Shown here one piece after another: positions 34,901 to 42,805 of a stretch of 64,000 nucleotides of DNA. Within the stretch, counting starts at the first letter, position 1. Every line of letters starts with the position of its first letter. Source of the DNA: Saprospiraceae bacterium (lineage in GTDB: Bacteria; Bacteroidota; Bacteroidia; Chitinophagales; Saprospiraceae); assembly GCA_016710265.1 (NCBI GenBank), contig JADJJL010000003.1, positions 412,501 to 476,500 on the forward strand, read 5' to 3'. The notes below the pieces were generated by a model. That model was not told where the DNA came from and did not search any database. It was given only the letters and a program-made list of their open reading frames with translations. The position numbers were made by a program, and so were the translations under genes.

Positions 34901-37047
34901 GAAAATCCACTTGATTTATGATCGGGATCATTCGTCATATTGAAATCCTCGCCATGGCATGCAAAACAGGTATTCGGCGTATTGTTATAATTACCCTGAT
35001 GGCAAAGAACGCACTGATTGGAAATAATTTGATGGGCTCCTTCCAAAACATAGTATTGATTATGGATATCAAATCTTGCAGGTGCCCATCCTGGAGCAGT
35101 ACTATGACAGCTTGCACAATCCGTTGTTAAATTTAATTTTTTATGATCCGGATCGGTGCTTTGATTAAAATCCAATTGGTGACAATCCACACAAGCAGTT
35201 GAAGTACCTTTAAATCCATTTTGATGACATTCGAGACAATTGGCCTGAATATGTGCTCCTGTCAATGGAAAGAGGGTCGCATTATGGTCAAACTTTAAAT
35301 CCGCGTCGCCGGTTGGGTGACAAGCAAAACAGGCAGGATCCTGATAAATATAACCTCCTACACCTTGATGTTCCTCATCTGTCTCTGGATTTTGGTGACA
35401 AACGGTGCAACTAAATTTTTTAAGATCACCTGGTGTGGTATGACAATCAAGACATTGAGACCATTCTCCTTTATGTTTACCTGAAAAAATTGGAAAATGC
35501 CTTCCATCATGGTCAAAAGTAGAAGGAATCCAACTTGATTGAGAATGACAACTGATGCAGTCTGTGGAGAATCCATTTGTTTTATGGTTCGGGTCAATTG
35601 TCATATTGAAATCGTCCGTATGACATGCAAAACACGTATTTGGTGTATTGTTATAATTTCCCTGATGGCATTGTATGCATTGGTTGGAAATGATTTGATG
35701 GGCACCTTCCAAAACATAGTATTGGTTGTGAATATCAAATTTGGCTGGTGACCAACCTGGATCTGTGGTATGACAAATTTTACAATCCTGGTCCAGGTTT
35801 AAGCTCGTGTGAGATGGATTGGTGGAATTTTTAAAATCTGCGTCATGACAGGCTATACATTGTGTGGGTGTACCTTTAAATCCATTCGCATGACATTCCA
35901 AACAATCTGCATTTCTATGGGCACCTGTCAATGGAAAAGCCGTGGCATCATGGTTAAATACTTCTGACGCATCTCCGGTCGGATGGCAAGCAAGACAAGC
36001 CTGATCCTGATATTGATAGCCATTTACAGATGAATGTTCTTCATCTGTTTCCGGATTGGTATGGCAATTCGTACAAGTAAAACTTTGAAAATCAGACGGG
36101 TTATTGTGACAATTCACACAAGAGGTCCAAACTTTTTGGTGTTTTCCTGAATATATAGGAAATAAGACATCATGTTCTGCATATTGAGCTGGCCTCCATC
36201 CAGGATTGAGATTATGACATTTTGCACAATCATTAGAAAACCCGGCGGCCCTGTGATTAGGCTCTAGACTGGATTCAAATTCTTTTTGGTGACAATCAAA
36301 ACAATTTTTTGAAATATCTGAAAATATCTCTGACTTATGGCAGTCATTACAGCTGGGTTGGCTGTGAGCATCAACAAGAGGAAAAAAATCGTGGTTGACC
36401 ATATCTGTATCCCATTCATCTCCAAATATGGAATGACAACTCGAGCAATCTTCAGAAAATCCATTTTTCTTGTGATTGGGATTGGTGGTACTTTCAAAAT
36501 CAGTTCTGTGACATTCAATGCACTCCATTCCCACAGGGCCAAATCTAAGATTGGTCTCAGATTTATGGCATAGGTCACAATCGATTTTGCTGTGTACTCC
36601 TACCAAAGGAAAATTAGCCCTCTCATGAAGCCCGGAAACATCATCAACCAGCCATGAATTGGAAGTGTGACATCGGCTACAAGTTTGACCCACCGTATTT
36701 TGATGTATATCGGTATGGCAGGAATTGCAATCCGATTTTGATTTGTCAAAACTAAGGTCTGTATGGCAAGATCGGCACTCTATTAAGGAGTGTTGACCAT
36801 TTAATGCAAATTCCGTGCTGTCATGTGAAAAAATAGAAGTTTTAGAATCAAAATCCCAGGAATCTGGACGGTGGCAAGTGGCGCAATCTATTTTTAATGC
36901 TGGACCGTGGGGAGACTGAGAATAAGCATAAGTTATTGAAAATAAAGCAAAAATTACCTGTGACAATCTATACAGGCTAGCTTTCCATTCTTGTAAACTA
37001 CAAAAGACACGTCGTCTTTTAAAATCGTCTCGTGACATTGGCCACAA
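31960..37047 (-). CDS. Giant multihaem cytochrome c, 67 CXXCH motifs
   Basis: 1695 residues with 67 CXXCH haem-binding motifs by hand count, about one every 25 residues. An export signal (about residues 28-45, LSQVIFALFSITYAYSQ) precedes the first motif CATCH. The bulk is a three-haem unit of about 75-80 residues: CxSCH..PGWxPAxFD.HD.YY.L.GAH, CxxCH.(N/G)(Y/F)NNTPNT, CxGCH..D....NP.H. Three units form a nine-haem module marked by C(L/F)ACHPTG. No T9SS sorting domain or lipobox is visible. The annotated ATG overlaps the upstream gene by 94 bases; a TTG at 36966 would give a 13-base overlap but a signal without basic residues. It is probably a periplasmic or surface electron conduit. Confidence 0.92.
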   Translation of the reverse strand: MWPMSRDDFKRRRVFCSLQEWKASLYRLSQVIFALFSITYAYSQSPHGPALKIDCATCHRPDSWDFDSKTSIFSHDSTEFALNGQHSLIECRSCHTDLSFDKSKSDCNSCHTDIHQNTVGQTCSRCHTSNSWLVDDVSGLHERANFPLVGVHSKIDCDLCHKSETNLRFGPVGMECIECHRTDFESTTNPNHKKNGFSEDCSSCHSIFGDEWDTDMVNHDFFPLVDAHSQPSCNDCHKSEIFSDISKNCFDCHQKEFESSLEPNHRAAGFSNDCAKCHNLNPGWRPAQYAEHDVLFPIYSGKHQKVWTSCVNCHNNPSDFQSFTCTNCHTNPETDEEHSSVNGYQYQDQACLACHPTGDASEVFNHDATAFPLTGAHRNADCLECHANGFKGTPTQCIACHDADFKNSTNPSHTSLNLDQDCKICHTTDPGWSPAKFDIHNQYYVLEGAHQIISNQCIQCHQGNYNNTPNTCFACHTDDFNMTIDPNHKTNGFSTDCISCHSQSSWIPSTFDHDGRHFPIFSGKHKGEWSQCLDCHTTPGDLKKFSCTVCHQNPETDEEHQGVGGYIYQDPACFACHPTGDADLKFDHNATLFPLTGAHIQANCLECHQNGFKGTSTACVDCHQLDFNQSTDPDHKKLNLTTDCASCHSTAPGWAPARFDIHNQYYVLEGAHQIISNQCVLCHQGNYNNTPNTCFACHGEDFNMTNDPDHKSSGFSTDCISCHSQSSWVPSTFDHDGMHFPIYSGKHKGEWAQCLDCHTTPGEFEKFSCTVCHQNPETDEKHQGVGGYIFQDAACFACHPTGDADLKFDHNATLFPLTGAHVQANCLECHQNGFKGTSTVCVDCHQLDFNQSLDPDHRKLNLSNDCASCHSTTPGWTPAKFDNHDQYYVLQGAHKMISQDCKACHISGYNNTPNTCVGCHQAEFDNSQNPNHRQAQFPTDCKECHGENAWTPAQFDHDGKYFPIYSGKHKGVWSQCNECHTNPNNFAVTSCVICHMNPETDEKHMGVGGYVYQDQACLACHPTGDADVNFDHNTTMFPLTGAHLQANCLECHKTGFKGTSTICVDCHQMDFDQSKDPDHKKIRLSTDCVSCHSTNPGWTPAKFDVHDQYYVLDGAHLSISQDCKRCHINGYSNTPNTCVGCHQQDYDLAQDLHHQNLNIPNDCVTCHSTAPGWRPASFGIHDQFYPLLGKHKDIATECVKCHQNGYNNTPNTCVGCHQSDFDQTTNPNHVNAGFPTDCAACHNENGWAPSTFMHDALYFPIYSGKHLNEWDECVDCHTNPTDFKVFTCTGCHLNPETDNKHNGVGGYVYQSNACFACHPTGEKNMAFDHNNSRFPLTGAHINVDCIECHQNGYQNTPLECVACHQNDYDNSQNPNHNSLNLSTDCISCHTTVPGWMPARFDNHDQYYVLDGAHDPIRNNCTVCHNGNYNNTPNTCVGCHQTDYNSSVNPNHNSLNIPTDCANCHTTAPGWSPAGFDIHDQYYVLDGAHDPIRNNCNVCHNGNYTNTPNTCVGCHQSDYNSSTNPNHNALNIPTDCASCHTTAPGWAPASFSIHDNYYPLLGAHAQIANECVTCHMGNYNNTPNTCYGCHQDDYNNTTNPDHQSAQFPTNCTNCHSQNAWVPSTFDHDAMYFPIYSGSHENEWNNCNECHSNPNNYSIFQCLTCHPKNETDSDHNGVNNYSYNSNACYSCHPDGEE

Positions 37048-38801
37048 GATACGGCTAAATGCTTTCCTTCAAGTGGAAATTTTGTTTTTTCATGAGAAAA
37101 TTTTTTAGAATCCCAGGATTCATTGTGGTGACAATTTCGGCAGTCGGCTTGTTCACCAAATTGACCTCCATGGGGTTCTTTATGGCAAGCAGAGCACTCT
37201 TTGGTAAGATTTTTAAAGATTTGATTTTTAATAGGTTCTGTATCCTTTCCAAAATGACAACTTCGGCAATTAATCACCAAATGCTTTCCTTCCAGCTTAA
37301 ATTCTGTTTTTTGATGATCAAATTGAACTTTGCTCCATGATTCCTCCAAATGACAATTTTCACAGGCCTGATTGGGGTAAAAAGATTTGTCCAAAAAACC
37401 ATCGTGAATGTCCAAATGACAATCGACACATTTTTGACCGATGTTTTTGAATTTCCATTGATTGTTTTCTTTTAAATGACAGGCAAAGCAAGGAGTTGCT
37501 TCATGAGCGCCTTTTAATGGAAATTTGCCAAGATTGTGATCAGAAATTAAATAACTTGATTCAGAAAAACCCTTGGTGGAATGACATTTTTTGCAATCGG
37601 GATCTGTGGCCTTATTTCCAAATTCACCTTTGTGGTAATCTACATGACAATTCTTGCATAAATCATGTAAAATGGGGTCTGTCATTTTACCGGATTTATG
37701 ACATAAACGACATTCTAAGTTTTGATGTTTGTTTTCCAATGGAAAGCCTGTCACGTCATGATTAAAATCTTTATCCAATTTTTTGACAGTAAAACTTTCC
37801 TGATGGTGACATTGCTTACAATCGAGGCCAAAGCGGCCATCGTGAGGGTCTTTATGACATTCCTGGCAACTTATTTTTTCTAAATTTTTGAATTCATAAA
37901 ATTTCCTGGATGGCTGATGTCGATTGTCATGACATTGATTGCAATTAATTGTATTGTGCTTTCCTTCCAAATTATAACCAACCAGTGAATGGTTAAATCC
38001 ATCTCCTTTTTTAATTTGTTTAAAATTATCCTCTGAGTGACAAACCTTGCAATTTTGACCATAAGAATTGCGATGAGGATCTTGATGACAACTCCCACAA
38101 TTTTTATAATCTAAGCCTTTGTAAATAGCTAATTGCTTACTAGCGACTGTTTCAGTTTTATGGCAATTTTTGCAATCTAATTTTTGATGAGCCCCCAATA
38201 AAGGAAATCCAGTTTTTTGGTGGTTAAATTTATTGGCAGACTTCCAGCTTCCGAAATCATGACAAGTGGCACAATTTTGAGACATGTTCTTTTGGTGGTA
38301 GACTTCATGGCAGGTAATACACTTTGGATCAAGTCCAAGATAGGTGGTGGGAAGTTTTCGAATGTTTAGATCTGCAATATGATCCGGGCTATGGCATTTT
38401 CTGCAATCAATCCCCTTATGTCCTCCCAATAATTCATATCCTGTGAGTTTGTGATCGAAAGTATTTTTATCAATTCTAACTGCCTCAAATTTTAAACCGT
38501 GATGTTCACTATGGCAAGAAATACATTCTTTGTTTTTGACAGCGATTGAACTGTGGTAGCCTTTATTTGAAGAAATTCTTGCTTTGAGTATTTTATGACA
38601 GTCCAGACATTTTTGTTCAGAAATTTTTTCTCCAAGGTTGTGACATTGAGTACAATTGCCGACACCCTCAAGATGGCTGCGCGCCATACTTAATTTACCT
38701 GGAGAAATCTGAGCTTCACAAATCCCAATGAAAAAAAATAGAATAATAAATATCCAATTTTTCAGAAGGCAATATTTTTTTTTAATTTGACTTAGATACA
38801 T
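36954..38801 (-). CDS. Multihaem cytochrome c, 23 CXXCH motifs
   Basis: 615 residues with 23 CXXCH motifs by hand count, the last (CIDCH) at the very C-terminus. A basic N-terminus and hydrophobic segment (about 15-31, ending CEAQ) form a signal peptide. Histidines between the motifs (for example FDHKLTGYELLGGH, FNHQKTGFPLLGAH, CHQDPH) are probable distal haem ligands. The repeats resemble the cytochrome c3/CXXCH-repeat and NapC-independent periplasmic multihaem families, and some motifs resemble those of the next protein. ATG 38801 overlaps the oxidoreductase stop by one base. It is probably the periplasmic relay between the inner-membrane module and the 67-haem protein. Confidence 0.9.
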   Translation of the reverse strand: MYLSQIKKKYCLLKNWIFIILFFFIGICEAQISPGKLSMARSHLEGVGNCTQCHNLGEKISEQKCLDCHKILKARISSNKGYHSSIAVKNKECISCHSEHHGLKFEAVRIDKNTFDHKLTGYELLGGHKGIDCRKCHSPDHIADLNIRKLPTTYLGLDPKCITCHEVYHQKNMSQNCATCHDFGSWKSANKFNHQKTGFPLLGAHQKLDCKNCHKTETVASKQLAIYKGLDYKNCGSCHQDPHRNSYGQNCKVCHSEDNFKQIKKGDGFNHSLVGYNLEGKHNTINCNQCHDNRHQPSRKFYEFKNLEKISCQECHKDPHDGRFGLDCKQCHHQESFTVKKLDKDFNHDVTGFPLENKHQNLECRLCHKSGKMTDPILHDLCKNCHVDYHKGEFGNKATDPDCKKCHSTKGFSESSYLISDHNLGKFPLKGAHEATPCFACHLKENNQWKFKNIGQKCVDCHLDIHDGFLDKSFYPNQACENCHLEESWSKVQFDHQKTEFKLEGKHLVINCRSCHFGKDTEPIKNQIFKNLTKECSACHKEPHGGQFGEQADCRNCHHNESWDSKKFSHEKTKFPLEGKHLAVSCGQCHETILKDDVSFVVYKNGKLACIDCHR

Positions 38802-40129
38802 TATTTCTTATGGGATCTTACCGTGTATCCAAATCTTTTTGTGATCTGAATTCCCGTTTTTTGTAAAAAGTCGGTTGGCAGTTCCCCACCAGCAAAGATA
38901 TACACTAAATCATTGGCCATTTCCAATCTTTCTTCAGAATCTGAATTCTTAAAAATTACTTTGTTTTCTAAAATTTCAAGTACATTCGATTGCATTAAAA
39001 GTTTTATCCTATTTTCTGTTGCGGCTTTTAGGATATTGGAAGAATTTTCAGGTTTAAGTCGCCCAAATTTTTCTCCTCTATACGAAAGCTGAACTTGATT
39101 ATGTTCTGCTAAAAGTAATGCGCTTTCGATGGCGGAATCTCCACCACCAACCACCAAAATTTGTTTTCCTTTGATGAGTTCAGGTTCAAGAAGTCGGTAC
39201 GCAACTTTTTCTAATTGTTCACCCGGCACTCCAAGTTTTCTTGGAGAGCCCCTACGACCAATTGCAATCAAAACACTATGGCTGGTTAAAGCATTTCCCT
39301 TTTTATCCATAATTTCAAAACCACCTGGAATCGCAGTGATCTGTTCTACTTTTGTATTTTCCTGGATAGGAATGTCGTGTTTTGAAATGACATCGACCCA
39401 TATATCGAGGAGTTCGGATTTATTGGTTCGTACCAATTTTACTTTACCATATAAGGGTAAATCCATTGGTGCCGTCATGACCACTTTTGCCCTGGGGAAA
39501 TTAAAAACCGTACCACCTAGACTATCTTGTTCCAATGTGATGCATTTTAAGCCATCTTTTTTAGCTTGCAAGGAAGCAGAAATTCCAGCAGGTCCTGCGC
39601 CGATTATAATGACATCATATTGATTTGAATGATTTGATTTAATACTTGCAGTAATATTTTGCATGGCCTGCTTCCCTTGCTCTACACTATTTTTGATGAG
39701 ACCCATTCCACCAAGTTCACCTGCAATATAAACTCCTTTGACATTGGTTTCATAGGTTTGACTGACATGGGGTAAATCGACACCCCTTTTTTCAGTACCA
39801 ATTCTAAGGCTGATTGCTTCTACCGGGCATGCATGAAAGCACGCACCATGTCCCACACAGTGTGTAGCATTGATCAATGTTGCTTTTCCATCTTTTAATC
39901 CTAAGACATCTTGTTCCGGACATGCTTTGATACAAGCTGCACTTCCTATGCAAGTATCAAGATCAATGACAGGATGTAAGGAAATAGGTTCATGAATCCC
40001 AAATTCAATGGCTTTTGTTATTTTTTCTTCTACTTTTTTTTCCTTTTTAGAAATATTGTAGAGATAAAAGAAAATAATAAGTCCAATGACTAAAAAAGTA
40101 AAAATATAAATAAGTAGTTCGATATCCAT
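38801..40129 (-). CDS. Membrane-anchored ferredoxin/FAD/NAD(P) oxidoreductase
   Basis: 442 residues from ATG 40129, 10 bases after the upstream stop; a TTG 11 codons earlier would overlap that gene. One N-terminal helix (about 4-24) is followed by a two-cluster ferredoxin-like domain in which the second cysteine of each CXXCXXC is replaced: C60-S63-C66-C70P and C91-H94-C97-C101P. A thioredoxin-reductase-like fold follows with FAD motif GAGPAG (177-182), an NAD(P) motif VVGGGDSA (about 325) and a closing GGELPTDFL. I recall the same substituted ferredoxin motif in other members of this family. It probably passes electrons from NAD(P)H to the adjacent b-type cytochrome, or the reverse. Confidence 0.85.
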   Translation of the reverse strand: MDIELLIYIFTFLVIGLIIFFYLYNISKKEKKVEEKITKAIEFGIHEPISLHPVIDLDTCIGSAACIKACPEQDVLGLKDGKATLINATHCVGHGACFHACPVEAISLRIGTEKRGVDLPHVSQTYETNVKGVYIAGELGGMGLIKNSVEQGKQAMQNITASIKSNHSNQYDVIIIGAGPAGISASLQAKKDGLKCITLEQDSLGGTVFNFPRAKVVMTAPMDLPLYGKVKLVRTNKSELLDIWVDVISKHDIPIQENTKVEQITAIPGGFEIMDKKGNALTSHSVLIAIGRRGSPRKLGVPGEQLEKVAYRLLEPELIKGKQILVVGGGDSAIESALLLAEHNQVQLSYRGEKFGRLKPENSSNILKAATENRIKLLMQSNVLEILENKVIFKNSDSEERLEMANDLVYIFAGGELPTDFLQKTGIQITKRFGYTVRSHKK

Positions 40130-40139
40130 TGATTGTTGA

Positions 40140-41009
40140 TTAGAATATCCATTTATAACCAAATGTCACCGCCACAATCACATGGACCACCATAATCAAA
40201 AGCATGATAATGGCAAAGGGAAGATGAGCCACATGCCAATAACGAAACAAACTTTGCATTAATCCCAGATATTCTATCCTTCGTTGAATGGTGTATTCTC
40301 TCTTAGTAAGTTGTATAATATTTTTACGGTCTTTTTGTGCAATTCCTAAATCAATTAGCCCAGATTTAATCTTTTTAATTCTGAACTGGTCAGCTCTAAA
40401 TCTTTTAAAAAAACCAGTAATGGTTTGTTTTTTTACAGAAGGGACTGTGGTGCCTTCAATGATGTTTAAAAGTTTAGATTTATTTTCTTCCAAAACAATA
40501 TGTGATTGTAAATTTTCTTGAATTTGTGACTTTATATTCTGTATTTCCTGAATATTTAATTCTCTCCCTTGAATGGTGCGAGGAATTTGTTTGTAAATAA
40601 AACGACCAATAACGCCACTTAAAACGACTGCCACCATGCTCCAAAAACTAATAGAAACAATTCCACCAAATTTAAAAGCAGTGTGAAATAAAATCAGGAT
40701 GGGTCCAAGCACACATAAAAAGATATGAAATTCCAACCAATATTTGAGAACACCAACCCTAGAAAATCTTTTATACCTTTTGCGAATCATATATCCAAAA
40801 ACACCAATCAAAATCAGAATAGTACCTATTATACCATAGCCATGCCCAGCAAAGCCACTTGGTTTAAGATTGGCATGCTTGTCGTGATAGAATCTCTCTT
40901 CCAATGGGGTGAAATAATAGCTGAAGCCATCATAGATCAAGTATAAAGTGACCGCTAAAGTGATGGATATCAGAGTATTAATGTATAATTTATGAGTTTT
41001 TTCGGTCAT
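40140..41009 (-). CDS. Putative di-haem b-type cytochrome membrane protein, first gene of the multihaem operon
   Basis: 289 residues with about five membrane helices and a cytosolic loop (about 140-250) rich in Lys, Gln and Ile. Two helices each carry histidines 14 residues apart: H95 and H109, and H262 and H276 (H259 is also near). An HX13H pair on each of two helices is the arrangement used by ferric-reductase/NOX-type and similar proteins to stack two haems b across a membrane. I therefore read this as a transmembrane electron carrier between the cytosolic FAD/Fe-S protein and the periplasmic cytochromes. The family is not named with certainty. A -7 box lies just upstream at 41023. Confidence 0.75.
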   Translation of the reverse strand: MTEKTHKLYINTLISITLAVTLYLIYDGFSYYFTPLEERFYHDKHANLKPSGFAGHGYGIIGTILILIGVFGYMIRKRYKRFSRVGVLKYWLEFHIFLCVLGPILILFHTAFKFGGIVSISFWSMVAVVLSGVIGRFIYKQIPRTIQGRELNIQEIQNIKSQIQENLQSHIVLEENKSKLLNIIEGTTVPSVKKQTITGFFKRFRADQFRIKKIKSGLIDLGIAQKDRKNIIQLTKREYTIQRRIEYLGLMQSLFRYWHVAHLPFAIIMLLIMVVHVIVAVTFGYKWIF

Positions 41010-41022
41010 TTTTTAAAGATTG

Positions 41023-41030
41023 CAAAGTTA
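41023..41030 (-). promoter_or_regulatory. -7 promoter box for the multihaem operon
   Basis: On the minus strand the bases read TAACTTTG, an exact TAnnTTTG, 14 bases before the ATG at 41009. No obvious -33 TTG was found. No other promoter-like box was noted inside the operon, which fits a single long transcript of about 11.4 kb. Confidence 0.6.
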
Positions 41031-41195
41031 TGATCTTTTGATATCCCTACAGTCTATTTATTAGGTAAACCAATCTGAATGGTCTAAGGTTTATTTATTT
41101 TAGCACTCAGGGTGGATTTCTATTTTAAGAATCTTTTATGATTTGGGATTAATCTAAGCATACACTAATTTCGTCAAACTCGCAAAACATAAAAT

Positions 41196-41876
41196 ATGAA
41201 AAAATTTATTTTTGCTACTTTGACATTATTTTTATTAAATTTCTCAGCATTTGCACAGATGCATGTTGGATTAGCATTCGGCCCTTCCATGAGCAATATG
41301 ACCATAGATGGTGCTGAGAGTCTTATTCAGTCTCCTGAAATGTATGTAGGCTTGCGCACCGGAGCAACCGCATCTTATCAGTTTTCAGATCTCTTTTCTT
41401 TGCAATCAGGAGTTTTTTATCACCGCACTGGATTTCAGGTCAACGAAAGTATTGGTTTGGATGTCTTTAATCAGGACATACCACTTGGATTGAAAGCCAT
41501 CACTCAATTGCATTTTTTAGAAATACCTGTACTTGCAAGATTGAATGTTGGAACTGAAAAAGTAAAATGGTATATTGAAGGAGGTCCGCAATTGTCCTAT
41601 GCAATGGATGGAGAAGTCAGAACACGTGCAAGTTTTTTGGTTGATTTTAATCTAGGTCGTTATGATATAAATATGGCAAATTCAAATTTCAGAAAAGTGG
41701 AATGGACAGGAGTCGTAGGAACTGGTTTGGATATAGGTTTGAATGAATATTTAAATTTAGAACTTGGCGCTCAATACATGCATGGATTTACCGATTTGAC
41801 GGAAGAGCCAATCGTGGACATTCGCACTAAAAGAAGAGCAGGAGCCGTTACAGCAGGATTGAAATATCAGTTTTAA
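41196..41876 (+). CDS. PorT-family outer-membrane beta-barrel protein
   Basis: 226 residues with a signal peptide ending FSAFAQ. The rest is alternating strands starting MHVGLAFGPSMSNM and ending in AGLKYQF with a terminal Phe, the common small outer-membrane barrel (OMP_b-brl_2, PorT-like) of Bacteroidota. It is divergently transcribed from the multihaem operon with 186 bases between, and has its own terminator. No specific function can be assigned. Confidence 0.8.
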   Translation: MKKFIFATLTLFLLNFSAFAQMHVGLAFGPSMSNMTIDGAESLIQSPEMYVGLRTGATASYQFSDLFSLQSGVFYHRTGFQVNESIGLDVFNQDIPLGLKAITQLHFLEIPVLARLNVGTEKVKWYIEGGPQLSYAMDGEVRTRASFLVDFNLGRYDINMANSNFRKVEWTGVVGTGLDIGLNEYLNLELGAQYMHGFTDLTEEPIVDIRTKRRAGAVTAGLKYQF

Positions 41877-41903
41877 GTTAACAATAGTTTTTTAATTGCT
41901 TGA

Positions 41904-41933
41904 AGATCGGAGTTTTTACTTCGGTCTTTTTTT
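41904..41933 (+). terminator. Rho-independent terminator after the PorT-like gene
   Basis: A 10-bp stem (AGATCGGAGT with ACTTCGGTCT, two G-U pairs), a four-T loop and a run of T residues. On the opposite strand the run of A before the stem could make it work for dapB too. Confidence 0.85.
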
Positions 41934-41953
41934 ATTTATTTGGTTCAATTTAT

Positions 41954-42703
41954 TTAAGCTTTGAAGTATGGCAATAGCAAATCTTCAAATTGGAAAAATC
42001 CTGATCCCTTTGATTTTAAATTTTTTGCAACAAATGCAACTCCACTGCCAAAAGCTTCTCTTGAAATACTTTCATGTATCAAACGAACTGTTTGGAATGG
42101 GAATCCAAAGATGATTTCATGTTTTCCTACAATTCCACCTGCTCGAACAGTATTGATGCTTTCTATTTCTAACTCCAGCGCTTCTGCAATCTTTATGGCT
42201 GTGCCAGATACCCCTGCTTTGTCCTTAAAATGTTCTTCTACGATTACAATATCAGCCCAAGGTGCGATTTTTTTTAGAAATTTAGCTGCAAAAAGTAAAT
42301 AATTTACACCCAATGTAATGTTGGGTGACCAAAACACTGTAGTTGAAATCGAGAGTGTTTTTAATAAATCAATTTGTTCTTTTTGATAATGCGATATAGC
42401 GGATATAATTTTAATTTTTCGCTTGGCAGCAGCGTTCCCATATAAATATATTCCAGAGTCGGAGGAAAAATCAATAATTGCTTCAACAGGATGTTTATCC
42501 AAAATTTCGTCAATTGTGTGAGAAGAGCTGGAATAAATCAATCCTGGTTCATCCGATTCTACACCTAAATATTCTGCAACGTTTCGATTATCCAATATTT
42601 TTTTTCTTCTAATAACCCATTCGAGTGTCAATTCTTTATTTTGTAGAAGGGCCGTTGCTACTGCCTTACCAGTTTTACCAAATCCAATGAGTCCAATTTT
42701 CAT
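41954..42703 (-). CDS. dapB: 4-hydroxy-tetrahydrodipicolinate reductase
   Basis: 249 residues, slightly shorter than the usual 260-270. It reduces hydroxy-tetrahydrodipicolinate with NAD(P)H in lysine and diaminopimelate synthesis. Visible are the Rossmann motif GLIGFGKTGKAV, the AIIDFSS segment, SPNITLGVNYLL, and the substrate/catalytic region EEHFKDKAGVSGTA, which corresponds to the family's HHxxKxDAPSGTA with the second His changed to Phe. VRAGGIVGKHEIIFG and the Phe/Gly-rich C-terminus are also typical. It is transcribed alone with two -7 boxes upstream. Confidence 0.85.
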   Translation of the reverse strand: MKIGLIGFGKTGKAVATALLQNKELTLEWVIRRKKILDNRNVAEYLGVESDEPGLIYSSSSHTIDEILDKHPVEAIIDFSSDSGIYLYGNAAAKRKIKIISAISHYQKEQIDLLKTLSISTTVFWSPNITLGVNYLLFAAKFLKKIAPWADIVIVEEHFKDKAGVSGTAIKIAEALELEIESINTVRAGGIVGKHEIIFGFPFQTVRLIHESISREAFGSGVAFVAKNLKSKGSGFFQFEDLLLPYFKA

Positions 42704-42750
42704 TATAAAAATTTTAGAAGGTATAAAACATACCCGTTACAGGTGGACTA

Positions 42751-42772
42751 CAAATGTATTCTTGCAAAGATA
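42751..42772 (-). promoter_or_regulatory. Two -7 boxes for dapB
   Basis: On the minus strand TATCTTTG (42765-42772) and TACATTTG (42751-42758) both match TAnnTTTG, 14 bases apart, giving leaders of about 55 and 40 bases before the ATG at 42703. Either or both may be used. Confidence 0.5.
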
Positions 42773-42805
42773 CTTATTTTTTAGAAATTTATTATATTGC
42801 TTGTA

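Noticed and set aside
32056..36573. Several plus- and minus-strand frames of 60-104 codons within the 67-haem gene
   Set aside because: The repeated coding sequence creates long open frames in other phases; none has a start signal or a product of its own.
39129..39623. 164-codon plus-strand frame inside the FAD oxidoreductase gene
   Set aside because: Shadow of the coding frame on the opposite strand.
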